This document shows, in pieces, positions 1 to 6,978 of a stretch of DNA of 13,436 nucleotides (position 1 is the first letter of the stretch; each line of letters starts with the position of its first letter). The translations under genes and the position numbers were made by a program. The stretch comes from Comamonadaceae bacterium (GTDB taxonomy: Bacteria; Pseudomonadota; Gammaproteobacteria; Burkholderiales; Burkholderiaceae): positions 1-13,436 of the forward strand of contig CANKOT010000064.1 of assembly GCA_947484245.1 (NCBI GenBank), written 5' to 3'. The notes under the pieces are model-generated. The model searched no databases. It saw only the letters and a program-made list of their open reading frames with translations, and had not been told where the DNA came from.

Positions 1-421
1 CATGAACCAAGAAGCGCTAGAACCCTCCGAGTCCATTGCCACCTTGGCAGACAGCATGCCAGCATTTGGCATTGTGGCGGCCATCATTGGTGTGGTTCAT
101 GCTTTGACTTCCATTAAAACTGGCATTGGACCTGGCGAAATTGGCGACATGATTGCGGCAGCCTTGGTCGGCACTTTAATGGGTGTTTTCTCGGCCTATG
201 CCATGATGTTGCCTATCAGTCGCTCAATGGAGCAGTTGGCTGCTGCAGACCTTAAACCCTTCGAAGCCGTGAAAGAAATTTTGATTGCCAATTACAGCAA
301 TTTCTCTCCCATGATTGCTGTGGAATACGGACGCAAAGTGATGTTCACAGACCAGCGCCCCACCATGACCGAGCTGTCTGAAGGCGTCATGGCCACCTCT
401 GGCAACAAGTTGACCGGTTAA
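1..421 (+). CDS. motA: MotA, flagellar stator subunit, 3' part (5' end outside window)
   Basis: Membrane stator protein that, with MotB, forms the ion channel driving flagellar rotation. The window holds about 140 C-terminal residues; family members are near 290, so roughly half is missing at the left edge. The visible part has the two conserved C-terminal membrane helices. The first contains the DSMPAFGIVAA motif, whose proline corresponds to the functionally important Pro173 of E. coli MotA. The second contains LVGTLMGVFSAY. They are followed by the cytoplasmic tail with SPMIAVEYGRK, close to E. coli PPIAVEFGRK, whose proline region touches the rotor protein FliG. The stop at 419-421 lies four bases before motB, so the two are cotranscribed. 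The ATG at position 2 is an internal methionine and not the true start. Similarity to E. coli MotA suggests a proton-type stator. Identification is confident. Confidence 0.95.
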   Translation, partial: MNQEALEPSESIATLADSMPAFGIVAAIIGVVHALTSIKTGIGPGEIGDMIAAALVGTLMGVFSAYAMMLPISRSMEQLAAADLKPFEAVKEILIANYSNFSPMIAVEYGRKVMFTDQRPTMTELSEGVMATSGNKLTG

Positions 422-425
422 ATCT

Positions 426-1229
426 ATGGCGTCGGAAAACGTTCCTGAAGTGCCAACAGGCGGGGTACCAGATGTTGGCTTGCCAGCTGGAAGCGTTCAA
501 CATGAAACGCCAGAGCTGCCTCTTAAACCAGGGCCAGGTACCAAAACAAAACCCGTTGTTTCAAGACGTGTCTTCAAAAAGCGCATCAAAAAGGTCACCA
601 ATCACGGCGCCTGGAAGCTGGTTTATGCCGACTTCGTCACGGTGCTCATGGCCTTCTTCATTGTGGTGTGGGTCATGTTGTTTGACAACATTTCAAAACG
701 CGAGCGAATTGACACCTCTTGCATTGAACCCGTCGCCAACGAACTGAAAGCGCTCATCGCTGGCGATGCAGGTCTTCAAACCGGCAAAGCTCCTTTTGAC
801 ATTGACTACTCCACAGACGGATTGCGAATTACCCTCAAAGACGCAGGTGAGCCCTTGTTCCAAAGAGGTGGCACCGTTTTGTCAGACTTTGCCAAAAAGC
901 AATTTCAAAAAATTGCGGCGGTGGCCAACAAATGCCCCACGCACAAATTAAAGATTGAGGGCTATACCGATGCAGAGCCTTATGGTGGTGGTGGCACTGT
1001 GGGTTATAGCAATTGGGAGTTGTCTGCCGAGCGTGCCAATTCTGCAAGACGAGAATTGATTTTGGAGAAGGTGCCCACTGAACGCATTTCACAAGTCATT
1101 GGCTATGGCGACAGCGTGCCTTCCATGGCGCAAGACCCCACCAACCCACTGAACCGCCGAATTTCCATCACGATCATCCCACCCAAAATTGGGGGTCAGG
1201 TCAAAATGGGCGGCTTGTCGCCTGTTTGA
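426..1229 (+). CDS. motB: MotB, flagellar stator subunit with OmpA-like peptidoglycan-binding domain
   Basis: Anchors the stator to peptidoglycan and carries the ion-binding aspartate. The 267 residues comprise a cytoplasmic N-terminus of about 60 residues with a Pro/Gly-rich start and a basic cluster, one membrane helix at about 63-85 with the motif YADF, and a periplasmic OmpA/MotB domain at about 130-252. In YADF, Asp69 matches the essential Asp32 of E. coli MotB. The OmpA domain has IEGYTDAEPY, GYSNWELSAERA and a terminal NRRISITI. The N-terminal tail is longer than in E. coli, while the linker between helix and OmpA domain is short, about 45 residues. The predicted plug would fall at about 89-113. 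Two cysteines (Cys99, Cys170) lie on the periplasmic side. It starts four bases after motA; the Shine-Dalgarno signal is weak, which fits translational coupling. It converges with the SPOR gene 25 bases downstream. Confidence 0.95.
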   Translation: MASENVPEVPTGGVPDVGLPAGSVQHETPELPLKPGPGTKTKPVVSRRVFKKRIKKVTNHGAWKLVYADFVTVLMAFFIVVWVMLFDNISKRERIDTSCIEPVANELKALIAGDAGLQTGKAPFDIDYSTDGLRITLKDAGEPLFQRGGTVLSDFAKKQFQKIAAVANKCPTHKLKIEGYTDAEPYGGGGTVGYSNWELSAERANSARRELILEKVPTERISQVIGYGDSVPSMAQDPTNPLNRRISITIIPPKIGGQVKMGGLSPV

Positions 1230-1253
1230 TCAAGGGCTTGGGCCTCTGATCAA
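1226..1253. terminator. Possible weak bidirectional terminator between convergent motB and the SPOR gene
   Basis: A perfect 7-base inverted repeat, TTGATCA at 1226-1232 and TGATCAA at 1247-1253, flanks a 14-base GC-rich loop in the 25-base gap between two convergent genes. It overlaps the motB stop codon. There is only a three-base T run after it on the plus strand, and the stem is AT-rich, so it is at best a weak terminator. The position is what makes it plausible. Confidence 0.3.
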
Positions 1254-1254
1254 T

Positions 1255-2625
1255 TTAAGGCTTGGATTTATTGAACTTATTGGGTTCAGACTGGTTGGTT
1301 GCAATTTGCACCGAAGTGATGGTGACATTGGAAGACAACTTCAAACGCGAAATGGTATTTTTAGCCCGTTCGACAGACCTGAAGGGGCCGGTCATAACAG
1401 CGAATCTGGCTTCGTCTTTTCCTAAAGTAAACACCGGTGCAATGCGCGCATTGATCAACCACTCTTTGTCTTTGATAAATGCCCTGGCTTCTTTCACTGT
1501 TTCAAAACTTTCATGTTCTAAAACGAAGCCATCCGCCGGCAAACTCTTTAGCCAGAGTCGTCCTTTAAGGGCTACCTCTGGCAATTCAGTGATCACTTTG
1601 GCTGCAACTTCTTTGGCAGGTTCGGGGGGGGGCAGCGGCGGTGATGCAGGAGCAGTTGTAGCGGGCACAGGACCCGGAACCAATTCAACTTTGGGCTCAA
1701 GTTGAGAGAGGTTGGGGGCGCCTGGAGGAACTTCCTTCGCGTCAGCGCCAGCCGTGCTGGGGGTTTGCTTGTCTTCTTTTTGCTGGGGTTTGCCTGGGCC
1801 TTCCACAATGTCATTGACCTTGGCCAAAATTTGGTCTCCCACTTCTGGGTTCAGCCAAAACGCAACGCCCAAGGAAACACAAAGCAATGCGCCGATGGCC
1901 GCCACGACGGTCAAACTCTTGGCCGTTTGACGGGGTTTTTGTGAAGGCGGCTGTTGGGGGGCCGCCTTTGAAGCGACAGGGGCAGCACTTGCTATGCCGC
2001 CAGCAGCAGCGGGCATTTTTTTCACAGCCGATTTGCTAAGCCGATTGAAGAAGTCAACAGCGGCTTCCTCTTGGCCATTTTTTCGTGCCTGCTGAATGGT
2101 CGCTAGTTTTTGCTCAGCAGTAGGCCGCTCTAAGGACCAGGCTATAAATTGTTTGTTTTGGCTGGCAATGGCATCACCTTGTGATGTGCCCTCTGTGAAC
2201 ATCAAAATAACACTGATGCCCGCACCTGGGAACTGTTGGATGAGTCGGGTGAGCAGTTGAATTTCATGCCCGCCCATGGCGTTGGCATCGTGCACCACCC
2301 ATACTTTTTCAGGCGCCATGCCTGTGCGAAGTTTGGTTGCCACATCCAAGGAAAGGGTATTGAGCAATTGATTGAACCGCTCAAGCATGGCCTCGGTGTC
2401 ACGCGGTAAAAAAACTTCAAGCTGAGTTTGCGGGAGTTTTTGCTTGATTCGGCGAACAAAGGCCGCGCCGTAATGGTCAATGAGCTCGTTGGAGTCGCTG
2501 GAAATGACCACACTTTTGCCATCTTGCGCCAAGGCTGTGAGGCAACTCTCCATTTGGAGACGGTCGGTCACCCTGAAGAAAAACTCAGAAGAAGAATCCT
2601 GGCTACGCGCTCCGAACTCACTCAT
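1255..2625 (-). CDS. SPOR-domain inner-membrane protein with degenerate ATPase-like cytoplasmic domain
   Basis: Probable bitopic inner-membrane protein of 456 residues, with the same overall plan as DamX/DedD-type proteins. Residues about 15-195 form a cytoplasmic alpha/beta domain with a Walker-B-like strand VWVVHDANAM (108-117), but no GxxGxGK[ST] loop can be seen; only DGKS occurs at the expected place. One membrane helix spans about 236-258, after a Pro/Ala-rich segment. A low-complexity Pro/Ala/Glu linker covers about 280-345. A C-terminal SPOR domain covers about 362-442, with the FAVMTGPFRSVERA motif; SPOR domains bind glycan strands lacking stem peptides, chiefly at division sites. 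I chose the ATG at 2625; a TTG three codons upstream (2634) is possible, and neither has a clear Shine-Dalgarno. It lies 105 bases downstream of the bactofilin gene and converges with motB. A role in septal or envelope localisation is inferred from the domain alone. Confidence 0.8.
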   Translation of the reverse strand: MSEFGARSQDSSSEFFFRVTDRLQMESCLTALAQDGKSVVISSDSNELIDHYGAAFVRRIKQKLPQTQLEVFLPRDTEAMLERFNQLLNTLSLDVATKLRTGMAPEKVWVVHDANAMGGHEIQLLTRLIQQFPGAGISVILMFTEGTSQGDAIASQNKQFIAWSLERPTAEQKLATIQQARKNGQEEAAVDFFNRLSKSAVKKMPAAAGGIASAAPVASKAAPQQPPSQKPRQTAKSLTVVAAIGALLCVSLGVAFWLNPEVGDQILAKVNDIVEGPGKPQQKEDKQTPSTAGADAKEVPPGAPNLSQLEPKVELVPGPVPATTAPASPPLPPPEPAKEVAAKVITELPEVALKGRLWLKSLPADGFVLEHESFETVKEARAFIKDKEWLINARIAPVFTLGKDEARFAVMTGPFRSVERAKNTISRLKLSSNVTITSVQIATNQSEPNKFNKSKP

Positions 2626-2650
2626 GTCATGCAAACAATCTTAAGGTTCT

Positions 2651-2680
2651 AGTATCAGTCAGATGTCTAGCAATGATACT
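2651..2680. promoter_or_regulatory. Inverted repeat in the leader of the SPOR gene
   Basis: AGTATCA at 2651-2657 is the perfect inverse complement of TGATACT at 2674-2680, around a 16-base spacer that itself holds the small palindrome AGATGTCT. It lies 25-55 bases upstream of the SPOR gene's ATG, inside the 105-base gap after the bactofilin stop. It could be an operator for a dimeric regulator or an RNA hairpin. It is not a terminator, because no T run follows. A TATAAT-like box (TACAAT, minus strand 2698-2693) lies just upstream but has no convincing -35 partner. Confidence 0.35.
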
Positions 2681-2730
2681 CAAAATTGGCCCATTGTAGG
2701 CTGGCTGGACAGTGGCTTGAGAATTGAGGC

Positions 2731-3177
2731 TTAGCTGTTGTTTTTGGTGGACTGGGCGCTTTGGATGGCCGCTTGTGCGCCCGAGGCCGAGGCAAGTTCG
2801 TCTAGCGCTTTGTTTTGAAGGATGAGCCCAGACAGCTTGGCACCGTGCTCTACAGCAATGGACCCATAGGAAATATCGCCTTGAACCCAAGAGTCTTTTT
2901 GAAATTCAACTCGATCGACCGCATGAATGTGTCCAAAGACTTTGCCCGCTACCATCACTCGGTGCGCCTTGATGTCGCCTGTTACTTCACCTGTCGGGCC
3001 AATGGCCACTGCAATTTTGCATTCTGGCGCGGCCTCAATGTTGCCCACTACTCGGCCATCAATGCGCACACTGTCTAACAGAATCAAGTTGCCTTGAATG
3101 GTAGTGGTTCGGCCAACGATGGTGTCAAATTTTTCAGAACTTGCGGCCATTGACTGTCGGTTGAATTTTTCGAACAT
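2731..3177 (-). CDS. Bactofilin family cytoskeletal protein
   Basis: Bactofilins polymerise without nucleotides into filaments on the inner face of the membrane and act as scaffolds for cell-shape and peptidoglycan enzymes. The 148-residue protein has the typical size and a central right-handed beta-helix domain at about 20-122. The helix is recognisable from repeating short turns such as VRIDGRVVGNIEA, GEVTGDIKAHRVMVAGKVFGHI and WVQGDI. The N-terminal MFEKFNRQ resembles the short membrane-targeting segment found in other bactofilins. The C-terminal tail (about 123-148) is Ala/Ser-rich and looks disordered. I chose the ATG at 3177 because it has AGCAGG four bases upstream; the longer reading to 3222 begins with TTG and adds residues unlike the family. 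The gene follows the M23 peptidase stop by 49 bases, the arrangement known for other bactofilin/M23 pairs. Confidence 0.93.
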   Translation of the reverse strand: MFEKFNRQSMAASSEKFDTIVGRTTTIQGNLILLDSVRIDGRVVGNIEAAPECKIAVAIGPTGEVTGDIKAHRVMVAGKVFGHIHAVDRVEFQKDSWVQGDISYGSIAVEHGAKLSGLILQNKALDELASASGAQAAIQSAQSTKNNS

Positions 3178-3226
3178 AGTGCCTGCTGTGTAGAAAGTTG
3201 AGAGGGTAGGTGAATGGACCAAGCAT

Positions 3227-4168
3227 TCAACGGGATGAAGCCGGCAAAACGGTCAGCGGATTGAGCACTCGGCCGTTTTGAAAAATTTCGTAATGTAAGT
3301 GGGGGCCGGTCGACCTGCCTGTGTTGCCCACATTGCCAATGAGTGCGCCGCTTTGCACCGTTGCATTGACCGCCACCAAGCGTTTGCTCAGGTGTGCATA
3401 ACGGGTGATGAAATTTTCTGCGTGTCTAATTTCAATCACATTGCCATAGGTGGCGTCCCATTCAGACCGAACCACCTGACCTTGGGCAGGCGCCACAACA
3501 GGCGTACCAATTTCGGCCGCAAAATCAATGCCTTCATGCATGGCCAGACTGCCCGTAAAAGGATCGTTTCGCACGCCGTAGCCACTGGTCAATTTAAAAT
3601 CACCTTGAATGGGCAAAGCAATGGGCAAAGCCTCAAGCCATGTCAAATGCTGTTGCCAATCTTGTTGTTGCATTGCCATCAATTGGTTGACGGAATGAAT
3701 GTGCTCAGCAGTTTGTTGCAGTTCAGCTTGCAGGGGCTGCTTGAAAATTTGACCCATCCAATTTTGGGTCAGGTTGGGCAGCACAAAGGGGCCCCCTTTG
3801 GCGTTTTGCGAGGCGGGGGCTTTGTCCTGCAGGCCCGCAGGCGTGGCCAAGTTCATGAACCTGTTTTTGAGCGCCTCTAGTTTTTTCACATCTTGAACCG
3901 TCTGATCCATGGATGACTGGAGTTGCCTGAGGTTTTGCCTGTACACAGATTCCATTCGCAATTGCTCGGCTTCTGTGGTCACGCCACCCAAGCTGCGCGC
4001 AAGGTCTGGGTTGTATTCAACCGCCACCCGCAAGCCAACCCAATTGAGTACAAAACCCAAAAGCAGCAAGGCCATGGCCAAAGCACCCGCCGCCATCAAT
4101 ATGTTGCGCGCAGTGATCGAGACAGATTTAACCTGGCCGGTGGGGCCAGAGAGCCACATGAGTTGCAT
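3227..4168 (-). CDS. Membrane-anchored M23 family (LytM-type) metallopeptidase
   Basis: Predicted peptidoglycan endopeptidase facing the periplasm. The 313 residues have a cytoplasmic N-terminus of about 20 residues, a single membrane helix at about 23-45, a periplasmic stretch at about 65-180 with coiled-coil character (Gln/Leu/Glu-rich), and a C-terminal M23 domain at about 190-305. All catalytic positions are intact. His211 and Asp215 (HEGID) and His292 of HLH (290-292) are the zinc ligands, and His259 (YAHL) and His290 are the general-base histidines. It should therefore be an active enzyme and not a degenerate EnvC/NlpD-type activator. The next gene on the same strand is the bactofilin, and bactofilins are known to position M23 peptidases, so the two probably form a shape-control unit. 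The start is ATG 4168; another ATG lies three codons later. The start has no strong Shine-Dalgarno. Confidence 0.92.
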   Translation of the reverse strand: MQLMWLSGPTGQVKSVSITARNILMAAGALAMALLLLGFVLNWVGLRVAVEYNPDLARSLGGVTTEAEQLRMESVYRQNLRQLQSSMDQTVQDVKKLEALKNRFMNLATPAGLQDKAPASQNAKGGPFVLPNLTQNWMGQIFKQPLQAELQQTAEHIHSVNQLMAMQQQDWQQHLTWLEALPIALPIQGDFKLTSGYGVRNDPFTGSLAMHEGIDFAAEIGTPVVAPAQGQVVRSEWDATYGNVIEIRHAENFITRYAHLSKRLVAVNATVQSGALIGNVGNTGRSTGPHLHYEIFQNGRVLNPLTVLPASSR

Positions 4169-4261
4169 AGGATTAGTTAGTTAGGGAAGTGGATTCTAGG
4201 CAGTCCACGCCAAGCCGTCTAGCGCACCAGTTGAGGTATTTCTTGCAAAAAAATTGCTAAC

Positions 4262-4290
4262 TTGCTGATTTATATGTTGATCATTAGAAT
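4262..4290 (+). promoter_or_regulatory. Candidate sigma-70 promoter for the RodZ-like gene
   Basis: TTGCTG (4262-4267) and TAGAAT (4285-4290) are separated by exactly 17 bases in the AT-rich divergent region between the M23 peptidase and the RodZ-like gene. The -10 box matches the consensus at five of six positions, the -35 box at three. Transcription would start near 4297, giving a leader of about 35 bases. No equally good promoter was found on the other strand for the peptidase gene. Confidence 0.5.
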
Positions 4291-4331
4291 TCAAGATTGC
4301 AAAATATTTCAACCTACCCTTGGCAGGCCCC

Positions 4332-5192
4332 ATGAACAAGCCCCAATGGACCCATGAGCATGGTGTTCTGTTAGAAAGTTTGCGCAAGCATGCGGGGATG
4401 GACCGTGCCACCATGGCTCGCCGCAACATGCTTTCGGTGCTTCAGGTTGAGCAGCTGGAAACGGGTGGCAACTCTGGGTTTTACAACTCAGAAATAAAGT
4501 TTTCGACCGGCAAGAAACTTCTGCAATTTTTTGGGCACACGCTTCAAGTTGAAGTTGAAGTTGAAGTTGAAGTAGCATCCAGCGTTTCAAACACGCCTTC
4601 ACCGCCCCTAGAAGTTCCGCCCCAACAAACTTCTGCAGCAAAGCCTGCCCTCAAGATTTCAGGGCTGGGAGGTGCACTGATCGTGGTGGCAGTTTTGATG
4701 GCTGTATTTTTCCTAGTGCAGCAATCTTCAAATCCTGCCAGCAAGCCTTCCACTGAAGCCGCCATCCAAGCGAACCAGCCGGAACCCAAACCAAAAGCGG
4801 TGCTTGCGACACCCACGACTACGACTACGCCTAATCCCGCACTGCCCGAGACCGATAAAAAAGAAGTGCCAGTAAAACCACAGGCCCTCAATGCAGCATG
4901 TGCATGGGAGCCCACTGACACTGAAATTCAACCCACGTCTGCGCGCAAAAAAGGCGAGTATGTGCACGTGGTGGCTCTAGACAATGCCAGCCTTTGCATT
5001 ATGGATGGCAACCAACGCGTGGCCAGCTTGTCATTGACGCCAGGTCAAGAAAGAAGCATTTATGGGCCAGGGCCGTTCAAGGTTTACAGCCAGCAACTGC
5101 CTTTGGTGAAAATCTATTTCCAAGGTCAAGCCATCAAATTGCCAAGCCCAGAAATTCGGCAAATCACACTCAGACCAGTGGCGCTGCCTTAA
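4332..5192 (+). CDS. RodZ-like HTH transmembrane protein with DUF4115-like periplasmic domain
   Basis: Bitopic membrane protein with the same layout as RodZ, which links the MreB cytoskeleton to cell-wall synthesis. The 286 residues comprise an N-terminal HTH-like domain at about 10-70 (LLESLRKHAGM through VEQLETGG to GKKLLQFFGHTL), a run of Val-Glu repeats at 73-81, one membrane helix at about 109-131, a Pro/Thr/Lys-rich linker at about 133-185, and a C-terminal beta domain at about 207-283. The C-terminal domain has the DUF4115 pattern: an opening YVHVVALDNASLCIMDG, a central LTPGQERSIYGPGPFKV and a closing IYFQGQAIKL. The ATG at 4332 has GGCAGG just upstream; the TTG at 4320 is less likely. 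It diverges from the peptidase/bactofilin block and ends five bases from the convergent LytTR gene. It diverges enough from classical RodZ that I give no symbol. Confidence 0.75.
   Translation: MNKPQWTHEHGVLLESLRKHAGMDRATMARRNMLSVLQVEQLETGGNSGFYNSEIKFSTGKKLLQFFGHTLQVEVEVEVEVASSVSNTPSPPLEVPPQQTSAAKPALKISGLGGALIVVAVLMAVFFLVQQSSNPASKPSTEAAIQANQPEPKPKAVLATPTTTTTPNPALPETDKKEVPVKPQALNAACAWEPTDTEIQPTSARKKGEYVHVVALDNASLCIMDGNQRVASLSLTPGQERSIYGPGPFKVYSQQLPLVKIYFQGQAIKLPSPEIRQITLRPVALP
4546..4573 (+). repeat. Hexanucleotide tandem repeat inside the RodZ-like gene
   Basis: The unit AAGTTG occurs four times in a row (4546-4569) followed by a partial copy (AAGT). It is read in frame as alternating Val-Glu codons between the HTH domain and the membrane helix. 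Because the unit is six bases, gain or loss of copies would change protein length and not reading frame. Confidence 0.9.
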
Positions 5193-5197
5193 CGTCC

Positions 5198-6022
5198 TTA
5201 CATGCTGCGAAACAACTGAGCGGCACTTCGACTCACCTGCAATTTTTCAGATCGGCCTTTCACAAGCACCTCCTGCCGACCACGTTCATCGCGCAGCACG
5301 CCGGCAATGGCCCGCACATTCACCAAGGTGCTTCTGTGGATTTGCCAAAAAATAGAGGGGTCTAGCGCTTCCACCAATTCTTTGATGGGCTTGCGAATCA
5401 AAAACTCTTGCTTGGCTGTTTGCACGCGCGTGTATTTGTCATCGCTCGCACAATAAAGCACATCTTCAACGGGCACCAACTGAAGAGTTTGACCCACGGA
5501 GGCTTGCAACCAAGACAAATACTGAGGCGGACGCCCTGACACTTGGGCCGAAAGCACATGCAGCAATTGCTGAACTGATTGGGTTGCAGGGCTGCTGTCT
5601 TTCTCATGGCCATTGAACTCAGGGGCGCGCTGTATCAATCGTGTTTTCAATCGCTCTGCCGTCAACCTCAGTCTTTCAGGCTCGGCAGGTTTTAAAACGT
5701 AGTCGACCACACCTTGCTCAAACGCGTCGATGGCGTACTGATCGTAAGCTGTGATGAAAACCATTTCGGGCAACAAGGCGTCATCGCTTAGCTCAAGTTG
5801 TGCAATTTCTTTGGCTGCTTCTACACCTGTAAGACCCGGCATGCGGATGTCTAAAAAAATCACGTCCGGCTGATGTTCTCTCACGGCTTGAACCGCTTCA
5901 AGTCCGTTCTTGGCCTCGGCCACAACTTCTAACTCTGGCCACACCTGATGCAATCTGGTGCGCAGTTGATCGCGCATCAGTCGCTCGTCGTCGGCAATCA
6001 CGGCTCGAGGCATTTTTGACAT
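5198..6022 (-). CDS. LytTR-family response regulator (AlgR/LytR type)
   Basis: Two-component response regulator of 274 residues. The receiver domain (about 6-125) has the acidic pair Asp11/Asp12, phospho-acceptor Asp58 in FLDIRMPG, Thr91 in FITAYD and Lys111 in VLKPAE, so it is complete. A linker at about 128-170 leads to a C-terminal LytTR DNA-binding domain (about 177-272), marked by VEDVLYCASDDKYTRV, LIRKPIKEL and the IHRSTLVNVRAI motif. Such proteins usually bind paired direct repeats upstream of their targets. The ATG at 6022 was chosen because it falls 20 bases after the kinase stop; reading on to 6118 would overlap the kinase gene and add residues that do not fit a receiver. It is paired with the kinase immediately upstream. 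Target genes are not evident; the neighbouring envelope genes are only candidates by position. Confidence 0.92.
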   Translation of the reverse strand: MSKMPRAVIADDERLMRDQLRTRLHQVWPELEVVAEAKNGLEAVQAVREHQPDVIFLDIRMPGLTGVEAAKEIAQLELSDDALLPEMVFITAYDQYAIDAFEQGVVDYVLKPAEPERLRLTAERLKTRLIQRAPEFNGHEKDSSPATQSVQQLLHVLSAQVSGRPPQYLSWLQASVGQTLQLVPVEDVLYCASDDKYTRVQTAKQEFLIRKPIKELVEALDPSIFWQIHRSTLVNVRAIAGVLRDERGRQEVLVKGRSEKLQVSRSAAQLFRSM

Positions 6023-6041
6023 GGTGGTGTTCAAAATAATT

Positions 6042-6977
6042 TCAAAGACCCGCCGTGGCTTCGATGGGCGCGGACTTGTAGGGCATCGTGAGAATGGCCA
6101 AAGTGCCAGAGCCTTCATAGGGTTCTAAGGCCCGGATGCTCAAACTGGCTTGGTCGGCATAAATATGCGCCAATCTGTCGCGAATATTTTTCAAACCAAA
6201 TCCGCCTTGTGTTGATTCAAATTGCGCATTTTGATCGGCCGGAAAATAACCCACACCAGAATCTTTCACAGTGACCACCAATTTGCCGTGTGAGACCTCT
6301 GCGCGCAACACCAAGGTGCCGCCCTCAGCCTTGGGCTCTAGGCCATGCTTGAATGCATTTTCCACCAAACTGAGCACCATCATGTTGGGCATTTCAGCAG
6401 AATGAAGCCCCTCTGGAATATCCCATTGAGTTTGCAAGCGATCTTCCATGCGCATTTTTTGAATGTCAAGGTAAGGGCGAATGACGCTTAGCTCTTGGCC
6501 CAAGTAGCGAATGGTGTTGGGTTTTTGTTCGCGCAATGTGGGCAGCGTGGCACGCAACAAAGCGATCAAACTCTTTTGCATCAAGCTGGCCCGCGGCGGA
6601 TCGGTTTCAATCAAATGATCGATGGAGGCCAACGTGTTGAACAAGAAGTGGGGCTCTACTTGCGCCTGCATGGTGGCCATGCGCGCCTCCACCAATTGAC
6701 GTTTGAGTTGCTCAGCTTCAGCCAAGTAAGTGGCGGCAGTGGCTTTTTCTTCAGCTTGAATTTGTTGCTTGAAAGTAGCCTTGATCACAATCGACGTGAG
6801 GATGATCAAGAACGCCAGTTGCGGTAAATCAAAAATGCCAAAGGCCATTAGCAGAACAATGGACAAGCCAAAAAACAGTTTCCAACTGATGTTGACCAAC
6901 CAAGTGGCATAAGCGTGAAAGGTGTCTTTGGCCGCCTGCCAATTGGGTGGCTTGGGAGAAGAAGATGGTGTTGTCAT
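6042..6977 (-). CDS. LytS/AlgZ-like sensor histidine kinase (His_kinase PF06580 type)
   Basis: Membrane histidine kinase of 311 residues that should phosphorylate the LytTR regulator encoded directly downstream. There are two predicted membrane helices at about 32-48 and 51-66 and a short coiled segment at about 70-100. The phosphorylation motif VEPHFLFNTL contains His110. The LytS-type ATPase domain has the N box LVENAFKHGLEP (Asn207), the G1 box DSGVGY (239-244) and the G2 box GGFGLKNIRDRL. No separate periplasmic or PAS sensor domain is present, so the membrane helices themselves or a partner would sense the signal. It has a good Shine-Dalgarno, AGAGG four bases before ATG 6977, but this lies inside an inverted repeat. 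It is separated from the upstream ntrX-like gene by 100 bases and may have its own promoter. Confidence 0.93.
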   Translation of the reverse strand: MTTPSSSPKPPNWQAAKDTFHAYATWLVNISWKLFFGLSIVLLMAFGIFDLPQLAFLIILTSIVIKATFKQQIQAEEKATAATYLAEAEQLKRQLVEARMATMQAQVEPHFLFNTLASIDHLIETDPPRASLMQKSLIALLRATLPTLREQKPNTIRYLGQELSVIRPYLDIQKMRMEDRLQTQWDIPEGLHSAEMPNMMVLSLVENAFKHGLEPKAEGGTLVLRAEVSHGKLVVTVKDSGVGYFPADQNAQFESTQGGFGLKNIRDRLAHIYADQASLSIRALEPYEGSGTLAILTMPYKSAPIEATAGL

Positions 6978-6978
6978 A

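Noticed and set aside
1262..1705. 147-residue plus-strand open frame opposite the SPOR gene
   Set aside because: Gly/Ser-rich run is the complement of the Pro-rich linker of the SPOR protein; no other sign of coding.
4309..4641. 110-residue minus-strand open frame over the RodZ-like start
   Set aside because: Its Leu-Gln run is just the complement of the hexanucleotide repeat, and it crosses the divergent promoter region.
6023..6118. N-terminal extension of the LytTR regulator to 6118
   Set aside because: Would overlap the end of the kinase gene by about 75 bases and adds residues that do not belong to a receiver domain; ATG 6022 fits the family.
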